The notes: generated by a model from the sequence alone, not told the origin. Numbered from the stretch's first letter, positions 45,223 to 54,300 are shown. The stretch: DNA of 64,000 nucleotides from Kribbella sp. NBC_01245 (GCF_036226525.1 NZ_CP108487.1:434001-498000), one strand, 5' to 3'. Program-made: numbers and translations.

Positions 45223-45696
45223 GTAATGCCCACGGAGGTCGGTCAGCTCTGTGATGAGTTGCCGGCGTAGATCGTCATGTTGCGGACCTAGGAGGGTGGT
45301 GGGGTTATTGCGAGAGGACCTTGGATAGCTGGTCTCTGGCCCGTTGACGTACTCGGCCGGTTCCCAGTCGTAGCGCGCGTGGATGTGTGCGTGGAGGTAG
45401 GTGTCGAGATTGCCGAGTACGGCGTAGTTGACCCGGCGGAACTGGGGATCGCGGCGCTGGCAGACGCGCTGGACGGCTTCGCCAACGAGATCGACGTCGG
45501 CTAGAAAGGCGAGCCGTCGACTCCGCGGCAGGTCAGCCAGGCGATCCTCGGCGGGGTTGTCGGAGAGGAAGACGCAGTAGCCCGGGAGGTGCTGGCTGTC
45601 GCCGATCACGGCAAAACCGGTCGCGAGGCGCGCGAGTACTGTCGGGTTCTCGCCGCGCAGCGCTGCGCCGATACGGTCGGCTCGCCAGTCGGTCAT
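45169..45696 (-). CDS. HIT-like protein (histidine-triad nucleotide hydrolase/transferase fold)
   Basis: 175 residues from ATG 45696. The region LPGYCVFLSDNPAEDRLADLP, then NYAVLGNLDTYLHAHIHARYDWEP, gives the HxHxH triad (HAHIHA) of HIT proteins at about residues 101-106. These cleave or transfer nucleotidyl groups on dinucleoside polyphosphates or similar compounds. The first part (RADRIGAALRGENPTVLARLATGFAVIGDSQ) is also typical of this subgroup. It is probably cytoplasmic; the substrate is unknown. Confidence 0.75.
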   Translation of the reverse strand: MTDWRADRIGAALRGENPTVLARLATGFAVIGDSQHLPGYCVFLSDNPAEDRLADLPRSRRLAFLADVDLVGEAVQRVCQRRDPQFRRVNYAVLGNLDTYLHAHIHARYDWEPAEYVNGPETSYPRSSRNNPTTLLGPQHDDLRRQLITELTDLRGHYSGHPVEDPIRNGDVEAE

Positions 45697-45723
45697 CGGG
45701 CCAGGTTAGTCGGACGGACGACC

Positions 45724-45790
45724 GTACGGACGGACGGACGGGCGGACGGTTGGTCGGGCGGACGGGGGCGGACGGTTGGTCGGGCGGTGT
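45724..45790. repeat. GGAC-rich simple repeat
   Basis: The gap between the HIT-like gene and the LuxR-type gene consists of GGAC/GGGCGGAC units. A 21-base unit at 45741-45761 recurs exactly at 45767-45787. Replication slippage is the likely origin; no regulatory signal was recognised. Confidence 0.65.
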
Positions 45791-45806
45791 TGGGGTGGTG
45801 GGCGGA

Positions 45807-46460
45807 TCAGCTTGCCTCGTCGAGGAGCCAGCCTCGGTCGGCTGCCTTCACGCCGGCCTGGAACCGGCTGCGTGCGCCGAGCCGGTTCATCAGCTGCGCC
45901 ACCATTCGCCGTACGGTGCGAACGGAAATGCCGAGCTGCGTCGCCACGACCTCATCCGTCGCTCCCAGTGCCAGCAGGCGGAGCATGTCGCGCTCGCGAC
46001 CGGTGATGTCGGCGTCCATGGGCAGTTCGCCGGCCGCGAACGGTACGGCGGTCGGCCAGATGCGCTCGAACAGTTCGGTGGTAGTCGTCACAACACTGGG
46101 CAGGCGGAGTACGACGACGCTGTTGGCCGACGAGTCAGCCGGCAGTACGGCGATCGAACCGTCGATGACCAGCGCGTCCATCGGGACGGTCGGAGTCGTC
46201 CGTACGTCGACGCCGTTCATCGCGAGCATGCTCAGCCTTCTACCTAAGGTGTGCGCGGTTCGGGCGCTGTCGGGGAAGACCGCCCGGTAGCGCAGCCCTT
46301 GCCGCGTCGGCGTCCCGTGGCGGAACCCGCCGTCACCCGACAACGTGCTGAGGGCAATCACCTCGTGCCGCGCATTCGCGACGAGCGCGTGTACGCCGTC
46401 GGTCGCAGGCATCCGGTGGATCTGGTCAGGCTGGTCCACGATCGTCAAGAGCCTGTTCAT
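45807..46460 (-). CDS. LuxR-type helix-turn-helix transcriptional regulator
   Basis: 217 residues from ATG 46460, preceded by a GGGGG stretch. The open frame to 46685 adds a low-complexity tail with no support. The C-terminal HTH reads ITGRERDMLRLLALGATDEVVATQLGISVRTVRRMVAQLMNRLGARSRFQAGVKAADRGWL in segments, as in stand-alone LuxR regulators of actinobacteria. The N-terminal 140 residues resemble the effector part of such regulators (LVIDGSIAVLPAD) and have no receiver signature. Targets are unknown. Confidence 0.8.
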   Translation of the reverse strand: MNRLLTIVDQPDQIHRMPATDGVHALVANARHEVIALSTLSGDGGFRHGTPTRQGLRYRAVFPDSARTAHTLGRRLSMLAMNGVDVRTTPTVPMDALVIDGSIAVLPADSSANSVVVLRLPSVVTTTTELFERIWPTAVPFAAGELPMDADITGRERDMLRLLALGATDEVVATQLGISVRTVRRMVAQLMNRLGARSRFQAGVKAADRGWLLDEAS

Positions 46461-46998
46461 CAAGGCACCCCCAGGGAGCGTTATCGCGTCAAAGGACCGT
46501 TCACGCCCCACACTCCGTTGCCGCGATGACATTTTGATGACACGGCCGGTCACAGCCCCACCACCTGTGCCATCCGACCGCCCGCCTACCCGCGGTACTC
46601 GGGTCAGCGAGGTGGTTCGCAGCGGCCGGCCGGCGGGTCCGCTACCCGCGGTGCTCGGGCCAGCGTGGTGGTCAGCGACGGCCAACCGACGGGGTCCGCA
46701 AACGTCCAGAGCGCAGGGTTCGCGGTCGCCGGTGACGGGCGGGGGCTGAGTCAGTCAGCGGATGCCGCTGGGTGGTGGGGGTTGGGTCAGCGGATGCCGC
46801 TGGGTGGTGGGGGTTGGGTCAGCGGATGCTGCTGGGCGGTGGGGGATTGGGGCAGCGGACGCCGCGGGGTGGTGGGGGTCAGCGGACGCCGCGGGGGCTG
46901 CTATCGGGTCGGCGGACGCCGCGGGGGCTGCTATTAGGTCGGCGGATGCCGCGGCGGGGCGGCTGTCGGGTCAGCGGACGCCGCGGGCGGTTATCGGG
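46461..46998. other. Repeat-rich intergenic region without a gene
   Basis: About 540 bases lie between the LuxR-type start and the alkB-like stop. The LuxR-side third is ordinary and must hold that gene's promoter. The rest is made of two repeat families (46586-46697 and 46752-47022). No frame here has a ribosome-binding site or a protein-like sequence. Confidence 0.6.
46586..46697. repeat. Two tandem copies of a 56-bp unit
   Basis: Copy 1 begins CTACCCGCGGTACTCGGG at 46586. Copy 2 begins CTACCCGCGGTGCTCGGG at 46642. They stay alignable over most of their length with about 20 percent difference, ending near GGGTCCG in each. Confidence 0.65.
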
Positions 46999-47022
46999 TC
47001 AGCGGACGCCGCGGGGGCGGAA
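46752..47022. repeat. Nine-copy tandem array (27-33 bp period) derived from the alkB 3' end
   Basis: The core CAGCGGAYGCCGC (or GGCGGAYGCCGC) starts at about 46756, 46788, 46820, 46853, 46880, 46910, 46940, 46972 and 47000. The last copy is the end of the alkB-like gene itself. Read on the minus strand it encodes the final residues Arg-Gly-Val-Arg and the stop. The other copies look like duplications of that segment spreading into the intergenic space. Confidence 0.75.
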
Positions 47023-47625
47023 TTGGATGCTGATTCGTGGGCCGACGTACTTGGTGGTCTTGGGGATGGCGTGCTCCCAGGTGCGTTGGCAGGAGCCGCC
47101 CATGACGATCAGGTCTCCGTGCCCCAGTTGGTGCCGGATGGTCTCGCCGCCACCGCCGCGGGGTCGGAGCAGGAGCGCGCGGGGTGCGCCGACTGAGAGG
47201 ATCGCGACCATCGTGTCGACGGTGTTGCCGCGGCCGAGGTTGTCGCCGTGCCACGCCACGCTGTCTCGCCCATCGCGGTAATAGCACAGCCCGGCGGTCC
47301 GGAACGGCTCACCCAATTCGTCGGCATAGTGCGCGCTCAACGCGGCCTTGGCCTCAGTGAGCACGGGGTCGGGCAACGGTGAACCCTCGTCGTAGAAGCA
47401 GAGCAGGCGCGGTACGTCGACCACCCGGTCGTACATCTGCCGACGCTCTTCCCGCCAGGGAACGTCCGTCACCAGTCGCTCGAACAATAGGTCAGCGCCG
47501 CTCAGCCAACCCGGCAGAACGTCGACCCAGGCTCCGCGCGACAAGGGTGTGCGACGCAAGCCGGTCAACGCTCCGAGCGCAGGCTGATCGACCTGATCGA
47601 ATAGCGATGCCTGAAGCGCGGTCAT
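46999..47625 (-). CDS. alkB: AlkB-like 2-oxoglutarate/Fe(II)-dependent dioxygenase
   Basis: 208 residues from ATG 47625. The iron ligands and 2OG site are present: WHGDNLG (HxD), RTWEHAIPK (distal His) and the RxxxxxR of GPRISIQFR. Upstream GLCYYRDGRDSVA matches the AlkB substrate loop. It demethylates alkylated bases (1-meA, 3-meC) in DNA or RNA. An SOS-like box lies 23 bases upstream of the start. The final codons are part of a nine-copy tandem array. The longer frame to 47715 would read across the SOS-like box and is rejected. Confidence 0.9.
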   Translation of the reverse strand: MTALQASLFDQVDQPALGALTGLRRTPLSRGAWVDVLPGWLSGADLLFERLVTDVPWREERRQMYDRVVDVPRLLCFYDEGSPLPDPVLTEAKAALSAHYADELGEPFRTAGLCYYRDGRDSVAWHGDNLGRGNTVDTMVAILSVGAPRALLLRPRGGGGETIRHQLGHGDLIVMGGSCQRTWEHAIPKTTKYVGPRISIQFRPRGVR

Positions 47626-48119
47626 GCCGATTAGCGTACCCGAGATCGAACACATGTTCCCTTGAGCTCGTCGTATCGTGTCTTTGATGTAGCCGACGTG
47701 GCCGGATCGGCCCATGCTCTGTGGTGAGGTCCGTCGTTATCTGGAGTGTCGTTCACGCTCGGGAGGCGGCAATGGGTCTGTCAGTTCAATGCGTCGACGT
47801 ATGCGGCGAGAGGGGCCGGACCAGTCATCCACGGCGGCATCTGCCACACCCTCCGCACTTCAACTCACGGACCAGCCCCTTGTCGTCGGCGGGAACGAAG
47901 GTCCAGACTGCTTCGCAGGGGTGGCGTGAAGGGGGGTTGCGCCGGCATTGCCCATCTCTCTCAATTGCTGATTGGGGGATGTGCGATGGGCCGCGTCGAG
48001 CACTGGCGAAACCCGGCTCACCCCAGAGGGGGAGGTCGCGCCGTGAAGAATGGTGATCCCGGTCATCTTGCTGCGCCGAGGCCATGGCCTCCCTCCTCGG
48101 CTGACTCGAGGGGGATTCC
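47626..48119. other. Intergenic region without a convincing gene
   Basis: It holds the alkB control region (SOS-like box 47648-47659) and, near the far end, a palindrome GAGGCCATGGCCTC (48078-48091) before the TolB-like start. One small plus-strand frame starting at 47772 has a GGGAGG site upstream, but its protein is not protein-like (rich in Arg, His, Pro and Ser, with no homologue recognised). No known riboswitch motif was recognised. Confidence 0.5.
47648..47659. promoter_or_regulatory. SOS-like (LexA) box upstream of alkB
   Basis: GAACACATGTTC is a GAAC-N4-GTTC palindrome. With flanks it reads TCGAACACATGTTCCC, matching the actinobacterial LexA consensus TCGAAC-N4-GTTCGA at 10 of 12 specified positions. 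It lies 23 bases upstream of the alkB ATG. Confidence 0.65.
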
Positions 48120-49040
48120 GTGAACCGAACAAGTCGTCGAACCGCGGTCCTTGCGACCGTGGTCCTCGTGGCACTCGCACTCGCGCCAGACGCGGCTGCC
48201 ACCGCCCCTGGCCGGAACGGCCTGATCGCTTTCCAGGCCAACATCGGTGATACCGGGCCACAGATCTTCACCGTCCGATCGAACGGGCGCAAGCTTCGCC
48301 AGATCACCCACGTCGACGGGGTCGCGGCCCTGCCGGACTGGTCACCCGACGGGCGCCGGATCGCGTTCACGCTTAACGAGTGTGCGATCGCCCTGATGGA
48401 CGTAGATGGCGGCAACCTCCACGAGGTTGCATCCGATCCCGGTCTGTGTCTGAGCGATCCGAGCTTCACGCCGGACGGGGCACGACTCGTCTACACCCGC
48501 TTCGACTTTGCACTCGAGGCAGAACAGATTTGGAGCATGAAGACTGACGGGTCCGACCAGCGGTTCATCACCGACGCGGGTGGGCCCGATCCGAACGTCT
48601 CGCCTGACGGCCGGAAGATCAGTTTCAAGGGCCAGCCTGATGGCGCCTTGTTCGTCGCGAACATCGACGGCAGCGGCATCGTTCAGGTCTCGCCGTCGAT
48701 CTCGGTCACCTACAAGCACGACTGGGCGCCGGACGGCCAGCACCTGGTTGTCAGTGACAACTCCGATCCGGCACCCGACGAAGCCGTCAACATCTTGACG
48801 GTCCGGCCCGACGGCAGCGACTGGACATACCTGACGCACTACCCGGCTGGATACCGCGCCAACGTGGGCGGCTATTCCCCGGACGGACAGTGGATCGTCT
48901 TCAGGCTCGAGGGCCCCGGTCTGGAACCCACGATGTACCGCATCCGCCCCGACGGGACTGACCTCCACGCACTCTTTGCGTCGTCGACGATTGTTCCCCG
49001 GTTCATCGACTGGGGTCCGGCGGAGCGGCACACAGGCTGA
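48120..49040 (+). CDS. Secreted TolB-like beta-propeller protein (PD40 repeats)
   Basis: 306 residues from GTG 48120, with GGGGG 6-7 bases upstream. An N-terminal signal peptide (hydrophobic run about residues 8-24, cleavage near AAA) is followed by WD40-like PD40 repeats: DWSPDGRRIAFT, SFTPDGARLVYTR, NVSPDGRKISFK, DWAPDGQHLVVS and GYSPDGQWIVF. Such TolB-like propellers bind proteins or ligands outside the membrane. In Gram-positive bacteria they have no Tol system and usually no known partner. It lies inside a 1.7-kb segment flanked by inverted 21-bp repeats. Confidence 0.85.
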   Translation: MNRTSRRTAVLATVVLVALALAPDAAATAPGRNGLIAFQANIGDTGPQIFTVRSNGRKLRQITHVDGVAALPDWSPDGRRIAFTLNECAIALMDVDGGNLHEVASDPGLCLSDPSFTPDGARLVYTRFDFALEAEQIWSMKTDGSDQRFITDAGGPDPNVSPDGRKISFKGQPDGALFVANIDGSGIVQVSPSISVTYKHDWAPDGQHLVVSDNSDPAPDEAVNILTVRPDGSDWTYLTHYPAGYRANVGGYSPDGQWIVFRLEGPGLEPTMYRIRPDGTDLHALFASSTIVPRFIDWGPAERHTG

Positions 49041-49047
49041 GGAACAG

Positions 49048-49078
49048 AGAGGGAGCGAGCCTTGCGGCGGCTCCCTCT
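49048..49078 (+). terminator. Hairpin terminator after the TolB-like gene
   Basis: AGAGGGAGC (49048-49056) and its exact reverse complement (49070-49078) enclose a 13-base loop, followed by TC-rich sequence. It starts 8 bases after the stop. Confidence 0.65.
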
Positions 49079-49371
49079 TCCGCTCTCGCTGGCGCTAGTT
49101 CAGGCGGCGCGGTCGCTGAGGGCCATGGGCGGCCTGCGGACGTGGCCAGCTCCTCTCTGCGGTTCACCAGCGGAACCGCTCCAACCTACCCAGGCGCCGT
49201 CTCGGCAACGTCTCTGCCGCCCCAGCCACGTTAGAGCCACGGCGCGGGTATCCGTATTGCGGACGGGCATTGTGAACCGGAAGCTACGGGTCCAGCTCGG
49301 CCACGTCACGGACACCGTCCACGGCGCAAACCCCCAGGTCAACGCGCCAAGATGACATCCTTAGCTCAAGG

Positions 49372-49383
49372 GAACACATGTTC
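49372..49383. promoter_or_regulatory. Second SOS-like GAAC-N4-GTTC box
   Basis: GAACACATGTTC here is identical to the alkB box and lies within the larger palindrome GGGAACACATGTTCCC (49370-49385). It is about 100 bases upstream of the VOC gene. The preceding AGCTCAAGGG also occurs, inverted, next to the alkB box. Confidence 0.5.
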
Positions 49384-49481
49384 CCATAGTTCCCGGTGGA
49401 CTCGGAATCTCCGGCAGGGGATCAGCGGCGCGATTAGGGTGTTGGCGTTGGCGGACCCGCTACTTGACTGGAGGTCCTGAC

Positions 49482-49877
49482 GTGGCCAGTAAGTTCACCG
49501 AGCTTGCGATCGACTGTGCCGATCCCAGTGGTCTCGCCCGGTTCTGGTGCTCGGTCCTTGGCTACGAGGTGCAAGACGAAGACGAGGACGACGGAGTTGT
49601 CATCATTGGCTCCCCTCTGGTGCCTGAAGGCAGGAACCGCGTCGGCCCGGTGCCACCCACGTTGACATTCGCGCGCGTGCCCGAAGGCAAGACCATCAAG
49701 AACAGGCTCCACCTCGACGTCAACCCAACCGATCGGGACCAAGACGAAGAGGTCCGTCGCCTGCTCGACCTAGGCGCTCGACACGCCGACGTCGGCCAAA
49801 CCGGCGATGAAAGCTGGGTCTGCCTCGCCGACCCAGAGGGCAACGAGTTCTGCGTCCTCGCCTCCCGCCACCCCTGA
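49482..49877 (+). CDS. VOC-family (glyoxalase-like) protein
   Basis: 131 residues from GTG 49482, 7 bases after GGAGG. The glyoxalase-like domain shows FTELAIDCADPSGLARFWCSVLGYEV, KNRLHLDVNPTDRDQDEEVRRLLDLGA and CLADPEGNEFCVLA, with the His/Glu metal-ligand positions kept. Members include dioxygenases, isomerases and resistance proteins, so the activity is open. An SOS-like palindrome about 100 bases upstream raises the possibility of DNA-damage control. Confidence 0.85.
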   Translation: MASKFTELAIDCADPSGLARFWCSVLGYEVQDEDEDDGVVIIGSPLVPEGRNRVGPVPPTLTFARVPEGKTIKNRLHLDVNPTDRDQDEEVRRLLDLGARHADVGQTGDESWVCLADPEGNEFCVLASRHP

Positions 49878-49922
49878 CCGGAGACCGCGAACCACGCGGC
49901 ACTCGCGGCGACGGTAGGTGCG

Positions 49923-51383
49923 TCAGGTGGTGATGACGCGGACTGCGGCGAAGACGGTGGCGATGGAGCCGCCCGTGACGACAAGACCCGCGGCGGCGAG
50001 TGGGAGGCGCAGGCTCATGCGGTGGAGGCGGGTCGAGGTCGCCGCTCGACGGAGCAGCGCGTCGCGGCCGCGGAGGACGGCCAGGCCGACGCTTGAGAGG
50101 GTGAGTGCCATCCCGATGCCGAACGCGATCACCATGAGCACCGCCGTACCGACTCGGCCGGTGAGTAGGCCGGCGACCAGGACGAGGAAGGCGGACGGCG
50201 AAGGGAGCAGGCCGCCGGACGTGCCGAGCAGGACGATGCCCCGCCGGGTGAGCAACGCCTCCGGCTCGAGCACCACATGCCCGTGACCATGCCCGTGTCC
50301 GTGGTCAGGCCCGTGCCCCTGACCCTGGCCGTGCCCGTGACCCTGCCCCTGGTCAGGCCCGTGACCATGCGCGTGTCCGTGGTCAGGCCCATGTCCGTGA
50401 CCCTGCCGGTGGTCAGGCCCGTGACCGTGCCCTGGGTCAGGCGCATGTCTGTGGTTGGGCTGGCGGTTGCGGAGGTGGCGGCGGATGAGGGTTAGGCCGA
50501 CCGCGACGACCAGGAGCGAGCCGGCCAGTTGGAGCCAGCCGGTGACGGCGGCCAGATCTGGAGCGGTATCGGCGAGGATCCAGAAGCCGACGCCGAGTAC
50601 CGAGACCGACAGCGTGTGCATGACCGCGACGACCAGCCCCAACCACACTGCGTCCCGCGCCCGGCCATGCCCGCCGACCAGGTACCCGGCGGCGAGCGTC
50701 TTGCCATGCCCCGGTGCGCACGCGTGCGCCGCACCGACCAACGCGGAAACCAGCAGCATCAGCGGCAGCGCCGCGCGCCCGTCGAGCAACGCCGGCAGAT
50801 CCGTCGTCCAGGCCGACCCACGCGCGGCCGTCTCACCAGCAGCCTTCCCCGCGAGCGCGAGCCCGAGATCGATCGTCTGCGTTGGCGCCGTAGCTGTATG
50901 GAGTGCTCCCGAACCGCTAGTGCTGACAGAGACAGTCCGGTACGCCGCGTCGATGTCCGTCAGAGCGGTGATCCTCAACGACACCCCGGTCACCACGGCC
51001 GGGCAGTTGAACTCCAGCCGCGCCCCGTCCTCCCAGAGCGCAGCCGCGGTCACTCCCGCGAGCGTGCACGCTTGGTTGCCCTGGGCAACGGCAACATGCT
51101 TACCGAGGTATCCGACCGCAGCCTGAGCCACGCTCACCCGACGAGCCAGATCGTCGACGTTGCCCGATCCCCGAGGCAGTACCCCGGTCCCGATCCCCAG
51201 CGCAACAAGATCGTCGTCCGCGGCCGACCAGGTGACCGCCACCCGGTTGCCGTCGGCAACCACCTTGGCGACCGGCGGCGGCCCGAAGGGATGAGCCGCC
51301 GCCTCAGTCGCAACAGCCGCAGACCCGAGGCAGACCAAGGCGACCAGAGAGAGCGCCCGCAACCAGGAACCGAGCGTCCTCAC
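49923..51383 (-). CDS. NicO/RcnA-type nickel/cobalt exporter with a long His-rich loop
   Basis: 486 residues from GTG 51383, one base after the stop of the large gene upstream. A signal peptide and an extracytoplasmic domain of about 190 residues come first. The NicO core follows, with the metal motif AHACAPGHGKT and helices on both sides. Between helices lies a loop of about 60 residues of GHGHGPDH-type repeats (50281-50455), a likely metal buffer. Ni2+ or Co2+ export is expected by family; other divalent metals are possible. Confidence 0.85.
   Translation of the reverse strand: MRTLGSWLRALSLVALVCLGSAAVATEAAAHPFGPPPVAKVVADGNRVAVTWSAADDDLVALGIGTGVLPRGSGNVDDLARRVSVAQAAVGYLGKHVAVAQGNQACTLAGVTAAALWEDGARLEFNCPAVVTGVSLRITALTDIDAAYRTVSVSTSGSGALHTATAPTQTIDLGLALAGKAAGETAARGSAWTTDLPALLDGRAALPLMLLVSALVGAAHACAPGHGKTLAAGYLVGGHGRARDAVWLGLVVAVMHTLSVSVLGVGFWILADTAPDLAAVTGWLQLAGSLLVVAVGLTLIRRHLRNRQPNHRHAPDPGHGHGPDHRQGHGHGPDHGHAHGHGPDQGQGHGHGQGQGHGPDHGHGHGHGHVVLEPEALLTRRGIVLLGTSGGLLPSPSAFLVLVAGLLTGRVGTAVLMVIAFGIGMALTLSSVGLAVLRGRDALLRRAATSTRLHRMSLRLPLAAAGLVVTGGSIATVFAAVRVITT
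50281..50455 (-). repeat. Tandem DNA repeat coding the His-rich loop of the metal exporter
   Basis: Units such as CCGTGACCATGCCCGTGTCC and close variants recur about ten times. On the minus strand they encode His-Gly, Pro-Asp-His-Gly and Gln-Gly-His units. The number of units is likely to vary between strains. Confidence 0.7.
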
Positions 51384-51384
51384 G

Positions 51385-54300
51385 TCAGCGGTCGCGCCGG
51401 GCCGCGAGGGCATGGATGACGCCGTCGTCGGTGAGAGCGAACACCCGGTCCCCGCTGACCGACAGCGCCGACGCGACTCCACCACCCAGGTTGTGCTGCG
51501 CGAGAAGTCTCCCGGTCACCCGGTCCAGGACGACGAGCCGCCCGTCCCACGTCCCGGCGTACACGACGGTCTCGGTGACGAGCGCGTGCATCGCGGGCGA
51601 ACCGGGGCCGGCCGCCTTACAACCGGCGGCGACGCGCCAACGGTCGTCCATCGGGCTCTCACCGGGGAGGTACCCGAGCGGCGTTTCCCACAGCGGCTTG
51701 GCCGGGTCAGTTGCCTGTGTGTCGTACGCACGGACCACGCCGTCCTGGCTGGCGACGTACGCGATGCCGCCGCGGACCGCTGGGCTGGTCACAGGTGGCG
51801 GCCCCGGTTCGCAGGTGGCGCTCGTGCCCAGCTTGGCGTGCCATAGTTGCGCGCCGCCGGCGGCTGGGTTGTGCCCGCGGGTCCCGGTCCAGGTTGAGGT
51901 GACCAGTTGTGCGGCACCGGTGGCCGGGTCCGTGAAGGTCGGTGACGACTGGCTGAAGATGTCGCCGCCGGTGTCGACGGTGGACAGGCGCGTACAGGTG
52001 CGCAGATCCATGCCGATCAGCGACTGGCTCGAGCCCGAGTGCAGGTACGCCGTCGTCGAGCCGGCCTGTCGTACTGCGGTGCTATGGAACTCGCCCCACC
52101 CGGCAGGCGCGTTGAATCCTCCAGGCAGCTTGGCGCCGGTCTTCGCGTCCCGGCACTTGACCCCGTCCCACTCGTGGTAGACCGCGACCGCTCGTTGCTC
52201 CGTCGGCAGGTCGAAGACGCTGACGGGTCCACCGGCTCGCCCGTACCGCCTGACTGTCCCACCTGGTTGCTGCTGCTCCGCGTCGATCGTCTCCCAGCTG
52301 ACCTTGCCGGTCCGGGCATCGAGCGCGTACACCCTCGCGTTTCCCGTGGTGAGGTAGACGAGCCCGCCGTGCACGGTCGGGAACGACTCGGCATCGCCGT
52401 CGAGGTACGTCCGCCACAGTTCTTTACCCGTGGCAGCGTCGTACGAGAGCACCATGCTGTACGGCGAGTCGAACGCCTGCGAGGCCGCGTAGACCTTGCC
52501 GTTCACGATGGCGGCGCCGTTCAGGTGGAACTGCTCACCGGTCTGCGCGGTCCAGCGCAGATCCAGCTTCGCGCCCGGGTCGTCGATCGCGGAGGATCGG
52601 CCGGCTTCGTCACCACCCTGGCGAGCCCAGTCCTGCCCGTTCGCCGGCTGGGCCGACCGACCGGGCGGCACCACCTCGAACGAAGTGGTTGCCTTCGGCC
52701 ACGACTTGCCAGCGGTGTCCTTGGCAACGAGTTCGGCGGTATAGGTGCCCGGGGGAAGGCGGTCGATCCGTGTGCTCACCCGAGTCCAGGCACCTCGCCG
52801 CTCCGGGCACGGCTCGGTCTGGCCGCCGGGCGGCGTGTAGCAGTTCACGATGCCGCCAGTACTGACGGATCGGCCGAAGTGGAGGTCGCTGCCATGCCAA
52901 ACCTGCCGGCCCTTCCGATCCCGGACCACCAGTGTCGCGCGTCCCGGCGTCCGGCCGTCGTCCTCGGCGTACAGCTCTACCGGGATCGCGGAGTTCGCCG
53001 GATGGACGCTGTCCTGGGCAGGGCTGACGAGCGCGACGTCGTCGTCCACGTCGAACTGCCGGTGGGTGCCGGTGACGTACCCGGTGTCCTCATTGCGCTG
53101 TGTCCGCGGGTCGTCCGTGATCTCGGAGAAGTCGAGGATCTTGTAGTCGGGCCGCGCCGCGTCGATGCCGTAGGTGCCCATGTTGTTCACCTCGACGGAC
53201 CGCTTGAACGCACCCCGGCGGAACTCCGCCTGCTGGTTGTGCCCGGCCGCGAACATCCGTACGTCGTACTTGGCGAGCTCGTCGACGATCGGCTGCATGC
53301 CGGCCCCCGGTCCCCAGCGGGTGAACAGGGATCGGTGTGCGAACACGAACACCTGCTTGCCGACGGCGTGCCGGCGCAGATTCTCCCGCAACCACGCCAG
53401 CTGCGGAGCCAGGCCGCGGGCGTCGTAGTTGTCCTCCAGTACGACGACGTGCCGGCCGTTGCGGTCGAAGGAGTACCACTCGGGACCGAGGTTGCGTCGC
53501 CAGTACTCGAGGCTGCCGCCGTACCCGGTCGACGTCGCGGTGCCGCCGACGTCGTGGTTGCCGATCACCGGGTAGTAGGGGTGGCCGAGGTTGCCGGCCG
53601 TCAGACCGTTTCGGAGGATGTCGTAGCCGCCCTGCCGCCTCGGCTCGGCCGCGTAATCGGTGACTGTGAGGTCTCCGGTGGTGATGGTCATCGTGGCGCG
53701 GTCGACCTCGGACAGAGCCTCGGCCTGCCCGGTCCAGGTGGGTAGCGCGCGCTTGGCCTCTTCGTCGGTGCGGTTACCGACCTCCGTATCGGAGACCAGC
53801 AGCCAGGTCTCGTCCGGCTTGGCCGCGTTCTGGTCCGGGACCAGTGGAAAGTCAACGCCGGTCCGTGGGCCCGGGCCGGCCGGCACCTCGCGGAAGTACT
53901 GCGGTACGAAGTCCTTGCGCAGGGTCGGCGTGTACCCGTTCGGCGACACGATGTTGACCAGGTCGGTCTCCCGACGGCCGGCGTCGATCTCGAGTGTGTA
54001 AGCCCCGTTCGCGCCGCTGGTCGCCCACACCGCACCATCGGTGACGGACACACCGGGCAGACCCTGCTCTCCGGCGTCACGGATGCCGTCACGGTCGGAG
54101 TCGCGGAAGACGCTGCCCTGGACCGTCACCTTCTGACCTGGCCCGGCCGGTGCGAGCGTGAAGGTGATCGGGTCGCTCAGTGCCTGGTAGCCGTCGTTCG
54201 CGAGGAAGTGGGCGGTCCACGTTCCGCCTTCGAGCGCGGTACTGCTCAGGTTGACCGTGCCGTCGGCGGCCGGCGCGTAGCTCCAGACCCGCGATGAGAC

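Larger units (their letters stand above)
49041..49481. other. Intergenic region without a convincing gene
   Basis: The first part is the terminator hairpin of the TolB-like gene (49048-49078). Beyond an SOS-like palindrome at 49372-49383 nothing was recognised. Short frames in both directions lack ribosome-binding sites and protein-like composition. The promoter and ribosome-binding site (GGAGG) of the VOC gene are at its end. Confidence 0.5.

Noticed and set aside
47772..48056. Small plus-strand frame with a GGGAGG site before TolB-like gene
   Set aside because: The product is rich in Arg, Ser, Pro and His with no recognisable fold; the ribosome-binding site alone is too weak as evidence.
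49100..49342. 80-codon minus-strand frame downstream of the TolB-like gene
   Set aside because: No ribosome-binding site, Trp/Arg-rich sequence and no family recognised.
49372..49383. Firm LexA control of the VOC gene
   Set aside because: The box is about 100 bases from the start with no promoter identified between; kept only as a candidate site.
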